A stretch of DNA of 11,911 nucleotides, taken from an uncultured Clostridia bacterium (lineage in GTDB: Bacteria; Bacillota; Clostridia; UMGS1810). The stretch lies in assembly GCA_937959315.1 (NCBI GenBank), contig CALGRC010000147.1:1-11911 (forward strand). The letters are read 5' to 3'. This document shows positions 6,828 to 11,911 of this stretch, piece after piece. How positions within the stretch are numbered: position 1 is the stretch's first letter; every line of letters begins with the position of its first letter. The translations under genes were made by a program, and so were the position numbers. Below the pieces are notes generated by a model. It worked only from the letters and a program-made list of their open reading frames with translations, ran no database searches and was not told the DNA's origin.

Positions 6828-7376
6828 ATGGCAAATGCAATCGGCATGGTAGAATATACAACCGTATCCACCGGTATCCAGGCAGCCGACCTGATGATTA
6901 AAACCGCAGAAATATCGGTCATAGAAGCGCAGGTGGTTTGCCCGGGAAAATATATTGTCTTAATCAGCGGGGAGCTGAGCGCCGTCAAAGCGGCGGTGGA
7001 AGCTTCCAAAGCCCAATACGGCGGTCGGCTGATTGACAGCTTTGTGCTGGGCAACCCGCACGGCTCCATTTTCCCGGCGCTGTACGGTGCGGCAGAAGTC
7101 CAAAGCCCGCGCGCACTCGGGGTCATTGAGACCTATTCGGGCGCAGCGGCTATTGTGGCGGCAGATACAGCGGCAAAAACAGCACAGGTGACATTGGTGG
7201 AACTGCGCATTGCCCGCGGGATGTGCGGAAAATCCTATTTGCTGCTTACCGGCGAGGTAGCTGCGGTAGAAGCAGCCATTGAACGGGCAAAGCAGGCTGC
7301 CGGCGAAGCCGGTATGCTGCTGGATAGCTCGGTAACGCCAAACCCCGACCCCAAGCTGTGGGAAACGATTTTATAA
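6828..7376 (+). CDS. pduT: Tandem BMC shell protein, PduT type, with Fe-S pore cysteine
   Basis: The 182-residue protein holds two BMC domains (about residues 3-85 and 95-180), matching PduT in length. Cys38 lies in VVCPGK, at the same position and context as the PduT cysteine that binds a 4Fe-4S cluster at the threefold axis of the trimer. The second domain starts ALGVIETYSGAAAIVAAD and ends SVTPNPDPKLW, again PduT-like. It lies 3 bases downstream of the pduS stop, behind a GAGGA motif embedded in the end of pduS, so the two are almost certainly co-translated. The inferred job is an electron port across the shell working with PduS. A metabolite pore is a less likely alternative. Confidence 0.93.
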   Translation: MANAIGMVEYTTVSTGIQAADLMIKTAEISVIEAQVVCPGKYIVLISGELSAVKAAVEASKAQYGGRLIDSFVLGNPHGSIFPALYGAAEVQSPRALGVIETYSGAAAIVAADTAAKTAQVTLVELRIARGMCGKSYLLLTGEVAAVEAAIERAKQAAGEAGMLLDSSVTPNPDPKLWETIL

Positions 7377-7390
7377 ATGAGGTGTGACAG

Positions 7391-8788
7391 ATGGGAATAA
7401 CCTTAAATGAACAGCAAATCAGCCAAATTGTCAAAAACGTACTGGGAAATCTGAACGCACCGAGCACCGGCAAACGGTACCGGGGCGTATTTGACACCAT
7501 GGAAGAGGCGCTTGCCGCAGTAGAGCAAGCATACAAGCAGTTCCGCTCCTATACCGTCGAACAGCGGGAGCAGATGATATCCCGTATCCGCGCATTAACG
7601 CTGGACGAAGCGGAAAACCTGGCCAAGCTGGGCGTTTCTGAAACCGGCATGGGCCGGGTAGAAGATAAAATCATCAAGCATGAATTGGTCGCCAACAAAA
7701 CGCCGGGCACCGAAGATTTACACCCGGCTGTCATGACCGGCGATAACGGCATGACGCTCATTGAAATGGCGCCGTACGGCGTCATCGGCAGCATTACGCC
7801 GTCTACCAATCCCAGCGAAACAGTCCTGTGCAATTCCATCGGCATGATTGCCGCCGGCAATGGCGTGGTATTCAACCCCCATCCGCATGCAACCCAAACG
7901 GCCAACTACGCCGTCGATTTGGTCAACCGCGCCGTTTTGGAGGCAGGAGGGCCGGAAAACCTGGTGGTGTCGGTTGCGCATCCCACCATGGACACCTCTA
8001 AAACCATGATGCAGTCCCCCATCGTGCGTATGCTGGTGGCAACCGGCGGTCCGGGCGTGGTGCGGGCGCTGCTGTCCTCCGGCAAAAAGGCCATCGGCGC
8101 GGGCGCAGGCAACCCGCCGGTCATTGTGGACGACACCGCCGATATCCCAAAGGCGGCTGCCGATATTGTAGCTGGCGCCAGCTTTGACAACAACCTGCCC
8201 TGCATTGCAGAAAAGGAATGCTTTGCGTTTGATTCCATTGCCGGCCAGCTCATTTCAAGCATGCAGGAGCACGGCGCCTACCTTGTGCGCGGTACGCAGA
8301 TCGACCAGCTTTTGCAGGTCGCCCTGACCGAAAAGGACGGCAAATACCACCTCAACAAACAATGGGTTGGCCGGGACGCAGGCAAATTTTTAAAGGAAAT
8401 CGGCATTGACGCAAACCCGCGGCTCATCATCTGCGAAACGGGCGCCGGGCACCCGTTTGTGCAGGAAGAGCTCATGATGCCCATTTTGCCAATTGTACGG
8501 GTGCGCAGCATTGATGAGGCCATCACATTGGCGGTACAGGCCGAGCATGGCAACCGCCATTCGGCGCACATCCACTCCAAAAACATCGACCATTTAACGC
8601 GGTTTGCACGGGCAATCGAAACCACGATTTTTGTCAAAAACGCCCCCTCTTACGCCGGGATCGGTGCGGGCGGCGAGGGCTATACCACCTTTACCATCGC
8701 CGGGCCGACCGGCGAAGGGCTGACGGCTGCGCACTCCTTTACCCGGCAGCGGCGCTGCGTGATGGTGGACGGCCTGCACATTGTATAA
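7391..8788 (+). CDS. pduP: CoA-acylating propionaldehyde dehydrogenase (PduP/EutE type) with N-terminal encapsulation helix
   Basis: This 465-residue aldehyde dehydrogenase has the PduP/EutE fold and length. The nucleophile is Cys271 in DNNLPCIAEKE. NAD-binding motifs are APYGVIGSITPSTNP (127-141) and VATGGPGVV (216-224). The first residues form an amphipathic helix, QQISQIVKNVLGNLN (8-22), followed by a short linker, the usual encapsulation signal. It oxidises propionaldehyde to propionyl-CoA with NAD+ and CoA inside the compartment; acetaldehyde is the alternative substrate in EutE. The dehydratase and PduL nearby favour propionaldehyde. GAGGTG lies just before the ATG, and the gap from the pduT-like gene is 14 bases. 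Confidence 0.94.
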   Translation: MGITLNEQQISQIVKNVLGNLNAPSTGKRYRGVFDTMEEALAAVEQAYKQFRSYTVEQREQMISRIRALTLDEAENLAKLGVSETGMGRVEDKIIKHELVANKTPGTEDLHPAVMTGDNGMTLIEMAPYGVIGSITPSTNPSETVLCNSIGMIAAGNGVVFNPHPHATQTANYAVDLVNRAVLEAGGPENLVVSVAHPTMDTSKTMMQSPIVRMLVATGGPGVVRALLSSGKKAIGAGAGNPPVIVDDTADIPKAAADIVAGASFDNNLPCIAEKECFAFDSIAGQLISSMQEHGAYLVRGTQIDQLLQVALTEKDGKYHLNKQWVGRDAGKFLKEIGIDANPRLIICETGAGHPFVQEELMMPILPIVRVRSIDEAITLAVQAEHGNRHSAHIHSKNIDHLTRFARAIETTIFVKNAPSYAGIGAGGEGYTTFTIAGPTGEGLTAAHSFTRQRRCVMVDGLHIV

Positions 8789-8809
8789 CCAATCAATCGG
8801 AGGAATCTC

Positions 8810-9448
8810 ATGGACGCACTGGGCATGTTGGAAGTATACAGTTTTACAGAAGCGGTTTGCGCGGCAGACGCGGCGGCCAAGGCTGCAAATATCCAGGTAA
8901 TTGCCTTTGACCGCAACCGGCCGGTACGCGAGGACGTCCCTGCGCCGCTGGTGATGGAGGTCAAGGTTACAGGGCGGGTGTCTGCCGTCCGCGCGGCCGT
9001 TGACGCGGCGGAACAGCATGCGCGCCAGCAGGGGAAATTCCTGGTATCGCACGTCATCGCGAACCCAGCAGGCGGCATAGAGGGCATGGCATACCTGCTG
9101 GACATCAACCGCGACCGCTACAACAAAACGCTGCCCAAATCCTTTTTCCAAATGCCGCCGGCGGCCCAGCATGCCGGCTCAGCCATCGGGCTGCTGGAGG
9201 TACAGGGGCTGGTGGCCTCTATCGAGGGGCTGGATACCATGGTGAAAACCGCCGATGTCCGGCTCATCCATACCGAAAAACGGCTGGGCGGCAGGCTGGT
9301 AACGCTCGTCATTACCGGAAGCGTATCGGCGGTCGGGGCGGCGGTTGCCGCAGGCAAGGACGCCGCATGCGCGCTGGGAAAGGTCTATGGCCACGCAGTC
9401 ATTGCAAACCCACACGCAGAAATTTGCAAATTTTTTGATTTTGATTAA
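8810..9448 (+). CDS. Tandem BMC shell protein (BMC-T) with extended pore loop in domain 1
   Basis: The 212-residue protein contains two BMC domains (about residues 2-90 and 124-208) joined by a roughly 30-residue linker. Domain 2 is orthodox, opening SAIGLLEVQGLVASIEGLDT with a short pore loop EKRLGG (156-161). Domain 1 opens DALGMLEVYSFTEAVCAAD, but the loop between its second and third strands is longer, FDRNRPVREDVPAPL (33-47), charged and proline-rich, where shell proteins normally have a short glycine turn. It is longer than PduT and shorter than PduB, and it lacks the PduT CPGK cysteine. It therefore appears to be a separate trimeric shell protein with its own pore properties. CGGAGGA precedes the ATG at 8810. 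The exact subfamily is not recognised. Confidence 0.88.
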   Translation: MDALGMLEVYSFTEAVCAADAAAKAANIQVIAFDRNRPVREDVPAPLVMEVKVTGRVSAVRAAVDAAEQHARQQGKFLVSHVIANPAGGIEGMAYLLDINRDRYNKTLPKSFFQMPPAAQHAGSAIGLLEVQGLVASIEGLDTMVKTADVRLIHTEKRLGGRLVTLVITGSVSAVGAAVAAGKDAACALGKVYGHAVIANPHAEICKFFDFD

Positions 9449-9475
9449 CTATCCCAACAAAAAGGCGGGAATGAC

Positions 9476-10144
9476 ATGGAGAAACAAGTGTTAGAACAAC
9501 TGGTACGGCAAGCAGTGGGCGCCGGCGTCAAAGCAGAGGCCGCCGCGCCGGCAGCAGGGCAGGAACCGCAGGTGAAAATCGGCGTATCCCAGCGGCATGT
9601 ACACCTGTCGCGCGCCGATTTGGATACGCTGTTTGGTGAAGGCTATGAACTGACCAAGAAAAAAACGCTGATGGGCCGGGAATTTGCCTCGGAAGAAGTG
9701 GTCACGCTGGTAGGGCCGTCGCTCAAAGCCATCGAAAACGTCCGCATTCTAGGCCCGGTGCGCAAGCAGACGCAGGTGGAAATATCCCGGACAGATACCT
9801 TTGTGCTCAAAATCAGCCCGCCAGTGCGCGCTTCAGGCGATGTCAAGGGCTCTGAACGCATTGTCCTGGTCGGGCCAAAGGGCAGCGTCTATTTAAAAGA
9901 AGGGGTTATCATTGCCAACCGGCACATCCATCTGACGCCGGAATACGCCGCCCGTCACGGCTTACAAGACAACGACACGGTGGACGTGCTGGTGGAAGGC
10001 GTCAAACCCACCAAATTTTACGACGTCCAAATCCGCGTGCGGGAGGACTTTCAAATTGAAATGCACATTGACACCGACGACGCCAACTCGGCAGGGCTCA
10101 AAAACGGCGCTGTTGTGCGGATATTAAAGCGCCATAGCCGCTGA
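9476..10144 (+). CDS. pduL: Phosphate propanoyltransferase PduL
   Basis: The 222-residue protein is the BMC-type phosphotransacylase that converts propionyl-CoA and phosphate to propionyl-phosphate and CoA, recycling CoA inside the shell. Both barrels with their metal motifs are visible: His41 and His43 in SQRHVHLS, Glu102 in QVEISRTD, His150 and His152 in ANRHIHLT, and His197 in MHIDTDDAN. These correspond to the two-zinc site known for the family. The N-terminal helix KQVLEQLVRQAVGAG (3-17), followed by an Ala/Pro-rich linker, is an encapsulation peptide. AAGGCGGG lies upstream of the ATG. It closes the cargo/shell run and is followed after 24 bases by the regulator. The propionate kinase that would complete ATP formation is not in this window. 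Confidence 0.97.
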   Translation: MEKQVLEQLVRQAVGAGVKAEAAAPAAGQEPQVKIGVSQRHVHLSRADLDTLFGEGYELTKKKTLMGREFASEEVVTLVGPSLKAIENVRILGPVRKQTQVEISRTDTFVLKISPPVRASGDVKGSERIVLVGPKGSVYLKEGVIIANRHIHLTPEYAARHGLQDNDTVDVLVEGVKPTKFYDVQIRVREDFQIEMHIDTDDANSAGLKNGAVVRILKRHSR

Positions 10145-10168
10145 AGCAGGAAGGAAGGGGGCATTCAA

Positions 10169-10933
10169 ATGTTCGCGCTAGAACGGCAAAAACGGATTTT
10201 AGAGCTTTTAAAATCAGACGGCGCGGTATGGGTCAGCAAGCTCAGCACAGAGCTGGATGTAACCGAAGAAACCGTCCGCCGCGATTTAGAAAAACTGGAA
10301 AAGCAAAATGCACTGCGCCGGACGCACGGCGGCGCGCTCCCGATGGACGACAGCATGGAGCTGTCGTTTGAAAAGCGCCGGTATGTCAATATGGAGGTAA
10401 AACAGCTTTTGGCGCGCAAAGCAGTAGAATTCATTGTCCCGGGCGATACGGTGTTCCTGGACGCCTCTACCACGACGTTTTTTATGTCGAAAGAGATGAA
10501 AAAAATAAAAAATATCACCATTGTCACCAACTCCATCCGGATTGTCAACGAGCTGGCCAACCAATCCGCCATACGCGTCATTGCCGTCGGCGGATTAGTG
10601 AGCGATAACCAGTCGTTTACCGGCGTATTGGCTGAAAACAACATCCGGGATAATTATTTTGCAAACAAGCTGTTTTTTTCCAGCCGCGGCATTACGCAGG
10701 AGGCCGGTATTTTAGAGAGCAGGGAAGCGGAATGCGCCATCAAGCAAGCAATGATACAAAACTCCAAGCAACGTTTTTACCTGTGCGACCAGACCAAAAT
10801 CGGCCGGGTGGGATTTGTCAAGCTGTCGCCGCTGGAAAATATCGACTATTTCATCACGGACGCCCGGTTGGACGACGCCTGGAAGGCACAGTTTGCAGAA
10901 TACAGTATTGAAACGATAACGATAGAAGCATAA
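10169..10933 (+). CDS. DeoR-family transcriptional regulator
   Basis: The 254-residue protein has the DeoR layout. An N-terminal helix-turn-helix (about residues 6-55) contains VSKLSTELDVTEETVRRDL and RRTHGGA. A C-terminal DeoRC sensor domain includes VPGDTVFLDASTTT (90-103), TIVTNS (117-122) and VGG, the usual sugar-phosphate pocket. Such proteins are mostly repressors released by a phosphorylated sugar intermediate. Lying between the BMC genes and rhaA, it probably controls one or both in response to rhamnulose- or fuculose-phosphate or DHAP-related ligands. This is inferred from position. Start ATG 10169 has an AGGAAGGAAGGGGG ribosome binding site. It shares an apparent transcript with rhaA, 15 bases downstream. 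Confidence 0.93.
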   Translation: MFALERQKRILELLKSDGAVWVSKLSTELDVTEETVRRDLEKLEKQNALRRTHGGALPMDDSMELSFEKRRYVNMEVKQLLARKAVEFIVPGDTVFLDASTTTFFMSKEMKKIKNITIVTNSIRIVNELANQSAIRVIAVGGLVSDNQSFTGVLAENNIRDNYFANKLFFSSRGITQEAGILESREAECAIKQAMIQNSKQRFYLCDQTKIGRVGFVKLSPLENIDYFITDARLDDAWKAQFAEYSIETITIEA

Positions 10934-10948
10934 GGGAGGCAAAAACTA

Positions 10949-11911
10949 ATGGCTGATACGATGAACGGCTACCTGGCGGCAAAAGAGCAATATGCACAGT
11001 TGGGCGTCGATACAGAACGCGCGCTGAAAATCCTCGATACCGTCCCAGTTTCCTACCACTGCTGGCAAATGGATGACATTGCCGGGTTTGAACAATCCTC
11101 CGGCCCGCTGTCGGGCGAAATCCAGGTGACCGGCAATTACCCGGGAAAAGCCCGCACACCAGAAGAACTGCGTGCTGATTTAACAAAAGCGCTGTCTTAT
11201 GTCCCAGGACCGAAAAAGGTCAATATCCACGCCAATTATGCCGAAACAGGCGGAAAAACGGTAGACCGCGATGAACTGGAACCTGAACATTTTTCACGCT
11301 GGGCCGACTGGGCGGTGGAAAACGGCTATGGCCTGGATTTTAATTTTACTGGGTTTTCCCATCCCAACAGCGGCAGCGGCTATACCCTAAGCAGCTACGA
11401 CGACCATATCCGCAACTTCTGGATAGAGCATGGCAAGCGTGTGTGCAGCATTGCCGAATATCTGGGGACGCGCACCGGGCAAACATGCGTCAACAATATC
11501 TGGATCCCCGATGGGGAAAAGGAAGTCCCTGTAGATACTATGACCCACCGGCAACTGCTCAAGGATTCGCTGGATCAGATCATTGCTTCCGCCGCCGGCA
11601 TGGCCCATCATATCAACGCGGTCGAAAGCAAGCTGTTTGGCATTGGCAGTGAATCGTATGTGGTGGGCTCCCATGAATTTTATATGGGCTATGCCATGGC
11701 AAACAAAAATGTCCTATTAACGTTGGATACCGGCCATTTCCACCCGACAGAGCTGGTATCGGCCAAACTGTCAGCGCTGCTGGTATATTTGGATAAGCTG
11801 CTGCTGCACGTCAGCCGCCCCGTACGGTGGGACAGCGACCACGTGGTGGCATTTGATGACGAAACCCGTGCTATCATGCGTGAAATTGTCCGTTTGGGCG
11901 CGTTGGATAGG
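10949..11911 (+). CDS. rhaA: L-rhamnose isomerase RhaA, 5' part (runs off the window)
   Basis: The frame is open from ATG 10949 to the last base, 321 codons of a protein usually about 420 residues. It converts L-rhamnose to L-rhamnulose, the entry step of rhamnose use. It matches RhaA throughout: VSYHCWQMDD (34-43), GNYPGKART (62-70), ADWAVENGYGLDFN (119-132), FSHPNSGSGYTLS (136-148), VESKLFGIGSESY (225-237), LDTGHFHPTE (259-268) and HVSRPVRWDSDHVV (287-300). Metal-site residues expected from the E. coli enzyme are present: Glu226, Asp260, His263, His287, Asp295 and Asp297. GGGAGG at 10934-10939 precedes the start. The missing end lies beyond the window and there is no sign of internal damage. 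Confidence 0.97.
   Translation, partial: MADTMNGYLAAKEQYAQLGVDTERALKILDTVPVSYHCWQMDDIAGFEQSSGPLSGEIQVTGNYPGKARTPEELRADLTKALSYVPGPKKVNIHANYAETGGKTVDRDELEPEHFSRWADWAVENGYGLDFNFTGFSHPNSGSGYTLSSYDDHIRNFWIEHGKRVCSIAEYLGTRTGQTCVNNIWIPDGEKEVPVDTMTHRQLLKDSLDQIIASAAGMAHHINAVESKLFGIGSESYVVGSHEFYMGYAMANKNVLLTLDTGHFHPTELVSAKLSALLVYLDKLLLHVSRPVRWDSDHVVAFDDETRAIMREIVRLGALDR

Noticed and set aside
1..11911. Cobalamin riboswitch or B12-dependent diol dehydratase subunits
   Set aside because: No spacer is long enough for the riboswitch, and no large, medium or small dehydratase or reactivase subunits are present. The dehydratase is a glycyl radical enzyme.
1..11911. tRNA, rRNA, CRISPR array, insertion sequence or attachment site
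   Set aside because: No direct-repeat array, transposase, integrase or cloverleaf-like segment was seen. Nearly all of the window is accounted for by plus-strand genes.

Overview
The window lies inside a bacterial microcompartment (BMC) locus of the glycyl-radical-enzyme type. It carries the B12-independent 1,2-propanediol pathway fed by deoxysugars (L-rhamnose and/or L-fucose). All genes are on the + strand and tightly packed, most with strong AGGAGG-like ribosome binding sites. Coding DNA is fairly GC-rich and the few spacers are AT-rich. The glycyl radical chemistry and the gene set point to a strictly anaerobic Firmicute, probably a gut or sediment Clostridia member. The species cannot be named from the sequence.

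Layout. (1) 1-2696: the 3' part of a diol-dehydratase-type glycyl radical enzyme, its radical-SAM activase (cut by an in-frame TAA at 2154), and an EutS/PduU-type shell protein. (2) 2697-2817: a 121-bp AT-rich spacer with a good sigma-A promoter candidate and an overlapping inverted repeat. (3) 2818-10144: the main cargo and shell run. It holds a class II sugar-phosphate aldolase with a C-terminal encapsulation helix, a zinc alcohol dehydrogenase with an N-terminal one, a BMC-H hexamer protein, an EutN-type BMC-P vertex protein, a PduS-like Fe-S electron carrier, a PduT-like tandem BMC protein with the Fe-S pore cysteine, a CoA-acylating aldehyde dehydrogenase (PduP type), a second tandem BMC protein with an unusual pore loop, and the phosphotransacylase PduL. 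(4) 10169-11911: a DeoR-family regulator and the first 321 codons of L-rhamnose isomerase (rhaA), which runs off the window.

How the genes fit together (inference from family functions). RhaA makes L-rhamnulose, and a kinase outside the window would phosphorylate it. The aldolase splits the sugar phosphate into DHAP and L-lactaldehyde. Lactaldehyde is reduced to 1,2-propanediol, which the glycyl radical enzyme dehydrates to propionaldehyde. PduP converts this to propionyl-CoA and PduL to propionyl-phosphate, while the alcohol dehydrogenase recycles NAD+. PduS and PduT probably move electrons through the shell. The order resembles the aldolase-containing GRM class (often called GRM5).

The most notable points are the interrupted activase gene, a four-cysteine cluster in the aldolase tail, the pore-loop insertion in the second tandem shell protein, encapsulation helices on four enzymes, and the rhamnose-specific context. 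No RNA genes, mobile elements or CRISPR arrays were seen, and no spacer exceeds 300 bases.
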